A DNA stretch of 64,000 bases from Bryoerythrophyllum caledonicum (lineage: Eukaryota; Streptophyta; Bryopsida; Pottiales; Pottiaceae): the NCBI GenBank assembly GCA_963971425.1, contig OZ020515.1, positions 2,782,678 through 2,846,677 of the forward strand, given 5' to 3'. Below, piece by piece: positions 36,643 through 48,648 of the stretch. Made by a program: the position numbers and the translations under genes. Within the stretch, counting starts at the first letter, position 1; each line of letters opens with the position of its first letter. A model generated the notes under the pieces. It worked only from the letters and a program-made list of their open reading frames with translations. It was not told the DNA's origin and ran no database searches.

Positions 36643-37170
36643 AGCAACTGCTCCGCCAATCCCTCTTTCTTGCTCTTCAACGTCTTTGACGTTCAGCTGC
36701 TTTCTCCTTAGCTAGAGAAACCTCTTCATTGGATAGCCCACTAGGTTCAGGCCTAGCTGCACGCCTCCTAACCATCCTATAAAGCTAACATAACAAAAGT
36801 ATGAACTTCGGAGGATAGATGTAGGGATAATATACAACACCCCAACGGATATGAAAGTGTCAATAACTCCATTACCTGAATAATCGTATATACGGGCTAC
36901 CAGGATTTTTTTTGAAAACATGGAAATCCACGGTAGTCCAGTTTCGAAGTTCGCTGAATCAAAATCAAGAGAATTGTTCACAACAAAGAGGACTATGACA
37001 TACATGATTGTCGTCACTCCCTGCACTAGTCGCCATCCCAACTCTGGAGTCTCCTCGAACTAACCTCGTATTCACGACCTACAGGATTTCCACAATCAGC
37101 ATTATATCTGCGCGCATTAATTAAAATACGGAGAAAGTCAATGAAGGAAATTGGACATCATGGATCTGAA
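36643..37170. other. Interval with one hydrophobic orphan frame
   Basis: A minus-strand frame (37041-36712, about 109 codons) has hydrophobic stretches (TTIMYVIVLFVV, FISVGVLYIIP, YFCYVSFIGWLGG) that could be membrane segments. It matches no family I recognise, and no splice signals were confirmed. The remainder holds nothing recognisable. Confidence 0.25.
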
Positions 37171-38953
37171 AGAATCGTCCAAGTTCGAGTTTATCCACGA
37201 AAACAAGTTTCCGGGTCAATCTGAAGGTAAAGTTTTTGTTTTTAAGATGTCTATTGATCGTCTAGGTAGTGGTATCGACCTTGTAAAGCGTATGCAAGCC
37301 GGGGGGATCTCCTAGATTGTTGGTTGATGTTTGATCATGTAAAGCGAGTGAAGGATTGGACTACCATGGCATGCCATGTGTATGACAGTAAGTATTGTAG
37401 AGTCATGACAATCGCCATGTGCATCATGCAATCGGAGGACGCTAAAGCCCAACAACTGTCCTAGGAGAATTTGAATGGCACAATGAAGAACCACGGCCTA
37501 CAGGAGACAAACTTCAAAGGCTTTATAGCAGATAGCTCTAGAGCGAATTGGCACGCCGTCCGGCGAATTTATGCCTCCGGCGAGAAGGAGAAGCCTATGG
37601 ATAACAAAGAACGAACTTGCTTATTTCATTGGACCAAATGTCTTCAAGGAGCCACTACCAGAAGCATTCTACCCAGCTTCAGAGAGCAACACATCGCCCT
37701 TTGCAAAATCTGGAAGAACGCAAAGACTCAAGAGGAGGCTGAAGCGCAGTACAACGTAATTCGTGCATGGTGGATGTCTTCCTGTGCCACAACCGAAATT
37801 GGCTATCATGCTCTAGAGGATTGGATGGCATTCTGGCACTTCCGATATCGACAATGGAGCGCTGCTGTGCAACTTATAAGCCCTCATCACCCATTACTTT
37901 AAAAAACTCTTACGTTCAATACAAGAGAGACTTCTGATCATTTTAATGACATTTATTGAACCTTCTCAGGATCTCACGCTTGACGAGAGAGCCGACATGC
38001 CTTCCTACAACTTTGCAGAAACAGTCTACAACCGGTGGCTGCAACAATCTAAAAATACAATGACATGTTTGTACGCGGCAACCGTGGACGACCTCATCCG
38101 TGCTTTTATGCAGATCACCATGTATCAGACATGGTTGAAGGGTAGTACGTTTGGAAAAGGTCCGGACAAAGGTACACTTCGTTTGCGGTCTGCGTAATGT
38201 TCAAGTGACCCTAAACTCATTGCTGAGGCTGTTAGGAACTTTTCTGGGGCTGAGGATCTACTAACCACGACGGACGGCTTAGAAGGAGTGCAATACTAGG
38301 GTTGGGCATGGCAATCATGGGACTCTAGCCCCCACATATGCCGGTATGAAGAAAGATTACAGATCACCACGGCATGTCTCAGCTGAATTCTAGTTTTGTT
38401 CCAATGACATTAGTCGTTGTGTAAAGGGGTCGAAAAAACCATTTGTGGTTAATTGGCCAGCAATTCCAATGACGCGGCCTGTGAAATTTGGCACTAATTT
38501 AACAGTGCAAGAGGTACTAGCATTGGAAGAATTAGTTTCCAATTGCAGCAGCATGGAGTTCTTTTATTACGAAGACAATTCCAAGTGTCTATGGACATGC
38601 CCCTTCCGCGGTCACACTTCCTTGTTCAAGTGAACCCGAATTCTTACCACACCTTTCGAAATGGCTATGCAATTTGTAGAACAATAGATGTTCCAACCAC
38701 TGAGCAACGCAACAAGTGGTCAAGCGCCACTCTTATGAATAATTGTTACGTCTCCAACCTCTATGCCATATCGTATCCCGGATAGGGATGCGTTATCACT
38801 CTTCATACAGGAAAGAACAAGTCATATTGCATCACCTTCACGGACCTTCCGGGGTGTTCATGCCCTGATTTTTTGAAGATGCAATCGGAGGCATTGGGAA
38901 AGAAGGGACAATGGAAGTATTGCAAGCATGTCTATTATATCTTACCTTTGTAA
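37171..38953 (+). pseudogene. Decayed MULE-like transposase with SWIM zinc finger
   Basis: Fragments in shifting frames read in order: an N-terminal piece (EFIHENKFPGQSEGKV..., with stops near 37314); WLMFDHVKRVKDWTTMACHVYD; then NFKGFIADSSRANWHAVRRIYASGE...NKERTCLFHWTKCL...HIALCKIWKNAKT (37471-37902); RADMPSYNFAETVYNRWLQQSKN...DDLIRAFMQI (37946-38197); and a final CSCPDF...WKYCKHVYYIL, the C-x-C...C-x-H pattern of a SWIM finger, ending at 38953. SWIM fingers are typical of MULE transposases and FAR1-like host proteins. At least three stops or frameshifts make it a pseudogene. Terminal repeats were not located. MULE assignment is moderate; another SWIM-bearing transposase family is possible. 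Confidence 0.55.
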
Positions 38954-40447
38954 AATGGATTACAAAGAGGACTTATTCATACATGCTCCAAGCTACAGCT
39001 TCAACGAAGTCATGCAAATTCTAGAGCTTGGGAACATTGCCAAACAAGAGTGAGAAATGCAATGATGTCGTATTTCTCAAAAAGATCTACGATCTTAGAT
39101 TGCTAAGATGTTGAGTTGCAGAGTCGTAGACGTGGATGTGAATTTAGTTCATGTACTTATTGAGTTTGTTATGATTTGTTAATTGGCGTACTTCACATAT
39201 ACTACCGTACGCAATGGAGAGTGTTGTACTAGTAGAATTCAAAGTGGAGACTATCAACCTTTTCCAAAAATCCCTTTGGATTTATGTAAGTGATCCCATT
39301 TACTGCCCATGTGATGACCTTGTAATACATGCCACATGGATGATAGCCAAGTAATGCCTATGTGATACCCGTTATAAACCTAGGCAATACCCTTTTGATA
39401 TCTATGTGATACCCTGCAGTATACCTTGTGTCCAAATTAGTCGATATTTATAAATAATATATTTTGTTGTGTCCAAACAAAAAGTTTAAACCTGATGTAC
39501 AAGATTTGAATGTGATCATTCTAAATTTAAAGATATTAGATGTACGTTATAACCGAAGCACGAGAAGAGAAGAAGGTCCAATAGTCCAAAAAATTGTTCC
39601 ACAAGTGACCACGGTTATAGGCTATTTACTTAATTTAGCAATTAGAAAAGAAAAATGCTCCAAAATTCATAGTTTTGCCCAAATTGTCGACAATTTCACA
39701 TTTTTAAAAAAAAAATTGTGAATTTTTTCCAATTTTTAGAGTTTTGTATGCTCGCCGCTCACCGCTCACCGCTCACCGCTCACAAGATAGCGTCGCTGAA
39801 ATTTAAACTAGCATGAATCCTGTTTCTGGCTTTCCAATGAAACCTCTTAGATACTTGGCTGATAGTTTCCTCTTGCTAGAAGTTCCACTACTGTCATTTG
39901 AACTATTGCCGACATTCCGACCACTTACGTAATTTTCGTGCATGCTGATCCACGGCTAGACGTTCTTTAAAATATGGGCTTCGTTGGTTGCATCAAGTCA
40001 CGTGGATGTCAGATATTTTCCATAAGAGAACTTGCTATTTCGGTAACTACAACAAATTTTCTGTTAGAACGTCGGCTCAAGAATCAACTGGTATTTGCTT
40101 TACCGTTACTGTGCACCTGTTGGCAATGTAGGCGGTATTTCGGATTCAGGTGGTCTCCTCAATCTTTGCAGGTCTTTTTGAAGATTCGTCGGTCTTTAGT
40201 ATTTTTAGTGTCCTTTTGAGGACAAAGAATCGCTTATGTATTACGAGATTCAAAAGTATACTCTATTTAGGATGATTTGGTTTTACACCCCAGTGCTATT
40301 TAAGGTGCTTCTACAATATCCTCCAAAGAAGGCCGTGCACGACACATTGCAATCTGTAATACTCTGACCCCTGATCCTTTAGTGTGGAATCCAAAAAGTT
40401 TGTCTAACATGTCTTTTTTTGGGTTAATTGTAGGTATATCGAACTCC
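38954..40447. other. Gene-free interval with a 7-bp microsatellite
   Basis: AT-rich, without convincing frames. CGCTCAC is repeated four times at about 39754-39783. The interval ends just upstream of the possible first exon of the next gene. Confidence 0.5.
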
Positions 40448-43400
40448 ATGGCGGATATCCAGGTCCATGTGTCCGAAGAGGTATATATTTATTGTTTTCC
40501 CTGAGAATGTTTCGTGGCACTCCATCGTTTGTCTCAGCTGACTGGGCTGATTGTGAATGCGAGTTGTTTACACGCAAATTCTTTTTGAAGGAGAAATCGG
40601 GGAGGCTGCAATTCGCGTGCCCGACATCTTAAACGGTCTGATACCTTTTCATTTACCAAATTCACGAAGTATGGTTCATGTGTGTTGCATGTACATGTAC
40701 TCACAGACATGATAAGGCTTGAATTGTTTTAATGTTACAGGGTGATTCACATAAACTTTGGATTAGGGAGACCTCCTGAAATCCAGTCAAAAGTATGTAT
40801 TATTAATTTTGTCACTGGATTTTAGAATTTTGTACATATGAAATTAAACTTCTATGTTGAACGTCTGTTTTATCCTTGCCACATTTATTTGAGACAATTC
40901 TAATGCCTGCTATATAGTATTACTGCTCTTAAAAATAAATTTATGTAGCTGAATCAAGTTTTAACTAGGATGTAATTAGTTTTCTTGGCTTCCTAGATGG
41001 TATGCGACTACTACCTTTTTGGACTATTTACAGCTTTACATGGTGTAACATATTGAGATGACATGTCTAAATCGACTACTGAATAGCGTCAGTGCAATTC
41101 GAATGTTTGAATTGTTTTCAGAAACCCCTTGTTTTATGTACAGATCCTGCTCTTGTTGCAGACTGTCTTCCAGAACCGACTCCAGTGGCTACTCCAATTG
41201 CAGTGCGTCTACATCTAACTACTGTACTTTTTTGATAGTCGTCTCTAAGATCGTTCAATGTTTAATATACCATACAATGCATGTTGTACTTCTGTAGTTG
41301 AAACAACTGCAGATTAATGTAGCTACTTTCTTATGTGCTGCAGAGTGAGTTTGATGGTGAATCACGTGGGCCTGAATCTGACGGTGAGGCACAATACGAT
41401 GGTGAAATCCCGGAACCTATCCGTGTTGGACTACCTTGACCTGAATGGTTGAACCGCAACGTGAAACTCCTGAATAGTGATGGAGTACTTGTAGGTGCTG
41501 GTTTGGTTCGAAATTGCGAAGCGTCTGATTGTGTCGACAATCAACCACTTGGTACAGAGGACGTAGGCATTCTCATTTTGGAATCTTTTGACGAAAACTT
41601 TGTGCCTGCCGGTTGGAAGTACTCTCTTCGTCGCTGGTCATCAAGAGCTACCGATTGCGATGGTGTGTCTCTATTTGACCTAGGGAGAGTGTTCGAAGAG
41701 CAAGTGCAGGGAGATCAGAGGCTCGGCCCTAAACGACAGTACAGAACTTCACGTGTTCGACAGCGCATGCGATCAGATAAACTACAGCGCCTGACAAGCG
41801 ACCAGTCACTGTGGGAAGTGGCTTCCAAATCTTGTTGCATGAGGAGGTGCACAAGGAAGATTAGTCCGGAAGTGGTGAAAAGTTTGCGACACGAAATGTG
41901 GTCCTCTGATCACAAACTACGATCGCACATCAAACTTGATGTCCATAGACACGTTCGCCGTGGGGGAGATCAAAAGTATGTGCCCCTTGAAAACGACGAA
42001 GTTTGCCTTAAAGGCTGGATGATTATCATGGCGGTCTCGAAAACTGAATTCTATAGGCAACGTGCCTACGCAGGATTGGGTGTGCGATCGAGTCACCATG
42101 GGAATCGAGGTACAAAGAAGCGTAGAGCAGGTTCAAGGCAGGCTTGCGCATCACTTGCGTGCATTATCGAAGCATCTGCGGATCTCATGCCCCATAGGTT
42201 TCGAACCTTGCCTTCTGGTGAAAGGGTAGTAGAGCGAGTGTTGCCTGCCGGGACTACATGGAAGGATATCCGAGGGAAGCTAAATGAGGTACGTTCCTGA
42301 ACATCGCAAGTTCTACCAATACCTGCTATCGTTTTGAACTTGTTCGTTTATCTCCGAGCCACATATTGCACGGTGATGTTTACAATTTAAATGCATGGCA
42401 TGTCCTATATTTTATGTACCAGTGGATACTCTTAGAAATTTAAATAGTGATTGGTTCCGTAGTATATCATATTCCACTGCCTTTATTGTACTCAGTAGAC
42501 CTAACTTAGAGGACTTCCTGATTATGGTTAGTCCATTGTGTTTGGGGTGATAAATTCAACCGTTTCGACAATTTTAGATATATGTATCCACTTGCTCACT
42601 GTTGAGTATGCGATGACTCTTACGTTTCCAAGCACCAATCAATAAAGTCTATCGGAACTGTAATAATGATGCGAAGTCAGTGAGCTTACAATTTTTGTAT
42701 GAAGTAAGTAGAGATTCCCTTAGCCTAAACTATGTTTTATATCCATTTATTCAACGAGAGATCCAATTCGAGAAACATATGAGTTGTAATGTTTAGTCTA
42801 CGCTAACTTCTAATATCAGGATGCGATAGTTGCGCTAATATATTGTATGTACTAAGAGGTGTATTAAGATGACAACCTTAATCAGTGGTGGATGATTTGT
42901 AGTGTGACTACAATGTTGTGGAGAATAGTGTAGAACTGAGTCTCAAGACTGTTCTTGTAGGATGAACTGTAACGGCAATTCTACGATGCATAGGTGTTCA
43001 TATAGGGTGTAGTGAGCTTATTTGGGAAAGGTGATTTAGCAAACAAAGGTGACTGCCTTGGTTTGGATGTGCACTCGACGGACTGCTTGGAAGCTGTGGA
43101 TTAGGGTGGTCTCCTTAAACTCAGCGGCATATTGTCAAGTATCGTTGACTATTTTTTATTAAGATTACCAAAATTTGACTTCATGTATGATTGTACTGAA
43201 AGTTGTAGGGGTCGACCTTCTTGGTTTATGAGATGCGCAACAATCTCACGCATATTAATTGAAACTGATGTTTCCATGCAGGTTAATAAAGCTCTGGGGT
43301 TGCCAGACATATCTCCTTCAACAGTGAGCTTCCTTAGACGAATGGAGTTTAGTGACTGCATTATAAAACGCCGTGGCGATATGTTTGCTCGGTGTGGCAC

Positions 43401-45186
43401 GTGTGACAGAAGGAAACAACTTAGGAACGCTCATGCGGTTGGATCCACAGCTTACGTATTTTATGCCGACGCACTTCAGCGTCACCTTGCTGAACAAGAA
43501 GCGCACCGCCAAGCCTAGTACTATGCTTCGCGGTACTTGTCCATCCAGAAGCCTGATCAGGTTTTGACAATTATCCATGATAAGATGGATCATTCCAAGA
43601 CTGCATCACCATGTTTTGCAAACCGCAACAAGAACACGGAGGGACTAATGAAGCTTCCCGTTTCAGTGACTGGCATGATTGCCCATGGGCATGGCGATAT
43701 TCGTTACGCACACTATTCTCTAGATCTATATCCAGCCGACTCCAATCACACTGTGGGCTCGATTGCTAGACTGCTTCGCGATCTGGAGCGTCCTAAAGCC
43801 ACAGCAACGGGCAAACTTTTTCAAAATTCTGGGACGACGCCGTTGTTTAGTGCTCTACTTTGGGACCAGGCACAATGCATTGAAGCATTAGGGGTTTCTG
43901 GTGAATCCACCGATGCAGCTCCCCTACCCCCTGTACTTCATGTACAACTTGATAATTGTTGGAAGGATAACAAGAGTAGGTTTGTGTTCTGCTTTTGGTC
44001 CCTCCTGGTTGCGAGGGGGGTCTTCGAAGAGGTGTTTGTTTTGTTTCTTCTTGTGGGTCACACTCATGAGGATATCGACGCCTCATTTGGTAGATGGAGT
44101 ATGAAGCTTCGGGAGCGCGATTATCCAACCCTTCCATCTCTGATGGAGTCCTATATGAATATTGATGAGAATACTGGAAAGGTGATCCCCCATTTGATTG
44201 AAGAAGTTCCAGATTTCAAGGCATTTGTATTACCGTATATTGCAAAGGAGGGGGACAAGCTTATTGGGCACACTAAAGGGCAGCAGTTCAAATTCTCCAT
44301 GCGCGAAGGTGAACCTATCATGCAGTTCAAGATATTGTGCACGGAGGAAACTTGGAAGCCTCTGGGCGGAATTAAGTTGTGGTCTATAGATGCGGCAGGA
44401 AAGCAGAGATTGCCAAGTGGTGATCCATATGCGGCAATCCCGATACCTATGCGGAACAAGGACGAAATCGTGAAGGGGTTGGCGGGCTTCATCAGATATT
44501 GGGAGTCGCTGGCAGCGCAAGATGTGTCTGGGAATTACCTAGCCACGCATGGGCCTTTGATTGAGTACTGGAAGGGTGTGAAGGATGCCCTGGAGTTGCC
44601 GTCTAGCACGCTGCCTTTGGCGCGACCCATCCTCGCCGATGGATTCTGGCCCAACACTCGAGGTCGTGTGAGTATGAATGACATGTTCACCGGCAATGGA
44701 ACCGTCAGGGAGGAATTCGATGTGGACGAACACTATATAGGCCCTGCCAGAGAACGGCCGCAACCTTCGTTTCGAGTTGCTCGGGACTGTGGAGAAGGAT
44801 ATATGTTGCTGCTTCGGCCAGACGATGACGGACATCACCCCAAACCTGTTTGGCTCGCTCTAGCACTTTCCGATCCTAAGCTCTCCTCCACAAGTGAGCA
44901 CTATGAGCACATTCAGGTCCAGTACTTCACACCCGTCAAGAAGGACCGAGGTGTACAAACTTCCTACCAGGGATGGGATGTAGGTGGCAGATCCGCATTG
45001 AGGTGGAAGGCCGAATCCGGTCAGCCACCTTGCTGGGTACACACTGATTCCATTTTGACTGCTTGGAAACCTAGAGCACGAGCCAAACACATTACCATCC
45101 CGGATCTGCAAGTGAGATTGGCGAAGGATAATCTAGAGCGATGTAACGAGGACGATGAGAACATTGTATCATCGGATTCAGAATAA
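40448..45186 (+). pseudogene. DUF7869-like protein gene with introns and in-frame stops
   Basis: Clear exons are 41344-42288 and 43282-45186. They are joined by a phase-0 intron (GAG|GTACGT ... CATGCAG|GTT) that keeps the frame. A possible first exon is 40448-40480 (MADIQVHVSEE, then GT). The second clear exon has a Cys pair (ARCGTCDRRKQ) with basic helices. It then has HDKMDHSK, LHVQLDNCWKDNKSR...FCFWSLLV, FLLVGHTHEDIDASFGRW and a long C-terminal region. The Asp, Asp and His-Thr-His-Glu-Asp blocks resemble DUF7869 proteins and may form a DDE/RNase H-like fold, but function is unknown. Two in-frame stops, TGA at 41437-41439 and TAG at 43516-43518, break an otherwise continuous frame. It may be a domesticated or unclassified transposase. 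Confidence 0.55.
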
Positions 45187-46110
45187 ATTAGATTGGACAT
45201 GTCCCTTGAGTTATGCTTAGAGCTGAAGGCAGCAGTGCATGTCGTGCTTGTGTAACCTTTTACTATGAAGCTTGTAGATCAGGGGTAACCGTAGTATTGA
45301 AGAATCACATATTGAGGTGTCCACCTTAATTTTTGTGCAGTTTATGTATGCCGGAGTGAACTAGGCTTTGAAACTTTTATCATTAAGTCATAAGGCCTTA
45401 ATCTTCCGGTTGACGTTGTTGTAGGCATTTACGCATAGAGGTGGTGTTGCAATCCTCTTCTCGGTTCAGATTGAAGTGATGAACTTGAATTAGTAAAATG
45501 GCGTCAGATAATTTCAAGGAGACTGTTCGGGGTGTGCAGTTTGGGGCGGTCGAGTTTCAAGTGTACATTTTGAAATGAAAAAGATTTTCTAGCGAAGTCA
45601 GATTGTATAGTGAAGACAATTTGGTGTTAGTCTTATTTAATTTAAAGAAGTAACATTCAATATATCAGTTTAACGATGTAATGCACAGAGCTGTACATGA
45701 ACTTCATTTGCAACCACTCTTGTGACGAGTACTAACGTATAAGATTCAGAGTGGAGAGTCGAGCTTCTTTTCCACTTCAAGGTATGGCACGATGTATCTG
45801 GGTATAATTCTATACTGTACTGTTCCCTTCATTTTGGTAGCGTGTTGGCTTTTTCTCCACCATGTGTATTGAAAACTTTTATTCGTCTTGCAACTGTCTC
45901 GTAGTTGAGAGCACATGAATCATGTCAAGGTTGAGGGTGTAGATTGGGATCGTAAACAATCAATCTTTACTCGGTATGATGCAATTGTCCTTCTACATGC
46001 AGATTGAAGTTGTCCCATTAATTATCCTAAGACACTGACCTTGTCACCCACAATTTTTTACGACACACTGAGGTAGTAACTTTAAGCTTCTGGAACAGAA
46101 GGTTTGAGGG
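45187..46110. other. Non-coding region downstream of the DUF7869-like gene
   Basis: AT-rich, with no frame worth reporting. It probably contains the 3' untranslated region of the preceding gene. The phrase 'aggtg(t/a)tcaccttaat' recurs here and in the tandem repeat that follows. Confidence 0.5.
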
Positions 46111-46850
46111 AGTTGGTATAATCTTGTCATTTGGCGTTGATTGAGGTCATCTCATTAATCATTCTGAGTCCAGGATTGAGATGATCACCTTAATCTATCT
46201 GAGTTGTAAGGAGAATATTAGACGTTTTAAGGCTTGTTTACATTGCGTTATAGTTTAAGTTGTATGCAGTCAGAGATGTGTACTTGGATGAGACGCTGTA
46301 GGTGTCATTATTTCCTAATGTGAACTAAAATAGCTCCGTGGGTGATAGTACACTTATAAATTAAGGAAGACCTTAATCATAAAATGTATAGTGGACGAAC
46401 TACATATTCTATCTTTAATGGACAGGGGTTGTTTATGATGTAAAAGATGGTATTATCGCTGAAGTTGTCAAGTTGGAGTTGGTTCAATCTTGTCAATTGG
46501 CGTTGATTAAGGTCGTCTATCTAATCGTTCGAAGTCTAGGATTGAGGTGATCACCTTAATCTTTCAGAGTTGTATGGAGAATATTAGAAGTTTTAAAGGT
46601 TGTTCAACATTGCATTAAACAGTTCAGTTTGTATTCAGGCGGAGATGTGTACTTGTATCAGATGCTCTAGGTGTCTTTATTTTCTAATTTGCACCCGAAT
46701 AGTTATGTGGGAGATGGTTCACTTATAAATTAAGGTAAACCTACAATATAAAATGTATAGTGGACAAACTACATATTCTATCTTTAATGCACTTGAGTAG
46801 TTTATGATGTATATGATGGTATTACTGCTCAAGTTGTGAAGTTGTTATTG
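46111..46850. repeat. Tandem duplication, two ~366-bp units
   Basis: The unit beginning AGTTGG...AATCTTGTCA...TTGGCGTTGATT starts at 46111 and again at 46477. The copies align over their whole length with roughly 15-20% differences, including the shared segment AAAATGTATAGTGGAC. It is non-coding. The divergence suggests an old duplication. Confidence 0.85.
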
Positions 46851-46948
46851 GTAAAGTATGTATTCTTTGTATTTGTGACATTCATTGGAAATGATTATTT
46901 TGAGAGGGGCAATAGTTCTATATGATACAAAAAATACCTCTACCTGTC

Positions 46949-47064
46949 GCCAAGCCATGCGCTCAAATTTGTTGGTTGGAACGAGTGTGTATCATATAAT
47001 CGGTCCGGGTTCGAAACCCATTGGACTCGTTATGAGCGATTCTGTGGTACGTCATGGCTTGGCG
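46949..47064. ncRNA. Nested hairpin with Pol III B-box-like sequence
   Basis: Three nested perfect arms are present: CGCCAAGCCATG (46949) with CATGGCTTGGCG (47053), CGCTCA with TGAGCG, and AACGAGT (46980) with ACTCGTT (47025). The innermost part contains GGTTCGAAACC (47008-47018), which fits the tRNA B-box consensus GGTTCGANNCC. An A-box-like TCGCCAAGCC lies 60 bases upstream. A canonical tRNA cloverleaf could not be drawn. It could be a tRNA-derived SINE head, another structured RNA or chance. Confidence 0.35.
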
Positions 47065-48174
47065 CTGCTGGGGAGAAATTCACAGGCAGGAAATGTTGTA
47101 CCAACCAACAGGGCCCACCCGAAGCACCTGAGACAGAACTTGAAGATGCAGTGACAAGATACAATGGTGGCTCTTGCCACCACCTCAATAAAAGATGTAG
47201 TTATCACTACATCTTTTGTACCTTTCTTGTACAATGTATATACTATGTGCCTTTATTGTGGTAACCTTGAGTTCCTTTCTACCATAGCAAGGTGCTATTA
47301 ACATAAATATGCATTTAAGGTGTTCACCCTAATCTTAGACGATGGATGAAGGTGTTATCAACATATATGTTACACATTTAGTGCGACCATTGGGTGGTTT
47401 TATCATAGTATGTACAAATATGACATAGAACAGAAGAGTCACATTATATGCCTTTAGTGTCGAAGATTCTGTACAATGTGCAGCAATTTGAAATATATAA
47501 GTTATATGTCTGTATCAATTGAGTTATGAGATTGAATCAGAACTTCAACAAATTGTCCGACACAATTTCGGCACTGCTTGGAATCCTAGGATGCAGAGTC
47601 ATGACAGAGTGAGTGGAGGGCATTTCATGTGTGTCCCTGGAGTGCTTGGAATTGTGATATTACAGCCTTGATGCAACGAGTAGAAGGTATTTCACGTCTC
47701 TTCTATATTGCAGAATGTACGCAGTGTAGCCGTAGCCTATTAGGCATGTGTACCTGGACGTGGGCCCAAAAAGTGTTTACTGAGTTCCCAGAATGTTCCC
47801 ACAGCGTTCCCAAAACGTCACCACAACGTTCCCAAAACGTTCCCATAGCGTTCCCACAGCGTCCCCACAGTGTTTTAAATATTTTTAAGGAACCTTGCAA
47901 ATATGTATGAAAGGATGAATTGTATTGCAAAATTGTCAGGCTTCTATCAAAACAATTTTAAATGCTAGTCCTGCACTACTTTCAAGATCCCAAGTCCTGT
48001 GAACTGTAATATCATTAAGATGTACACTCCAATTTAAGGTGATGTACAAGTTGGGACATGCTAAATTCCCAAATTAATAAATATAGTGTTGTTATTTTCC
48101 ACGAAAGACAAGGAATTTTTTTATAAATTAAAAAGGAAATCATTTTCTACACTCTTATGTTTGCTCCAAAACTA
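47065..48174. other. Non-coding interval with an 11-bp minisatellite
   Basis: No gene was recognised. The only structured feature is the array at 47784-47871, listed separately. Confidence 0.5.
47784..47871. repeat. 11-bp minisatellite, eight units
   Basis: Eight consecutive units of GTTCCCANAGC/GTTCCCAAAAC type (GTTCCCAGAAT, GTTCCCACAGC, GTTCCCAAAAC, GTCACCACAAC and so on) span exactly 88 bases. Non-coding. Confidence 0.9.
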
Positions 48175-48560
48175 ATAGGAAGCTAATAAAGGTGTTCCTT
48201 ATTGGAGAGCATGCCGTCAAAGTACAAAAGTTGTACTTCCCATTTCGCCTTCCTCCCTAGAACTAGGAAAAGACATAAACTGCATGATATTTTAAGTGCA
48301 TTAGAATCTTGTCGGAACCAAAAATACATCACCCCATATTTAATTGTGCACCCGCCTCATGGAGATGAGGAGTGCCTCGGCCAAGCAAGAGTGGCCTCAA
48401 ACGCCTCCTTGGAAAGTTTTGTGGGGACGAACCCCCCCCCCAATTTACAAGCAAACGTCCCCGCCCCTGCCCTGGTGGGGCGGAGACGTCTCCGCCCCCA
48501 CCGGATTACTATTTTAATGGAGGGGGACCTCATTTGTCCCCGCCTCGCATACTCCTATCC
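48175..48560. repeat. hAT-associated subterminal repeat, first copy
   Basis: GCTAATAAAGGTGTTC, then TTGGAGAGCATG, an AT-rich stretch, GAGTGCC and GC palindromes (GGGCGGAGACGTCTCCGCCCC near 48478). The same order recurs at 49680-50010. These segments probably mark the 5' end regions of two related hAT-type elements, or an internal duplication in one. Confidence 0.65.
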
Positions 48561-48648
48561 ACCATCTCTTCATTGAGCTGGATGTGGGCGTTGTGCGAGG
48601 TCTCATTCATCCATCCACTCCAGAATTTTGCATTCACACGTGCACACC

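Noticed and set aside
46980-47031. A canonical tRNA gene
   Set aside because: The 7-bp arms AACGAGT/ACTCGTT enclose only 52 bases and the T-arm stem does not close properly; no anticodon arm can be drawn.
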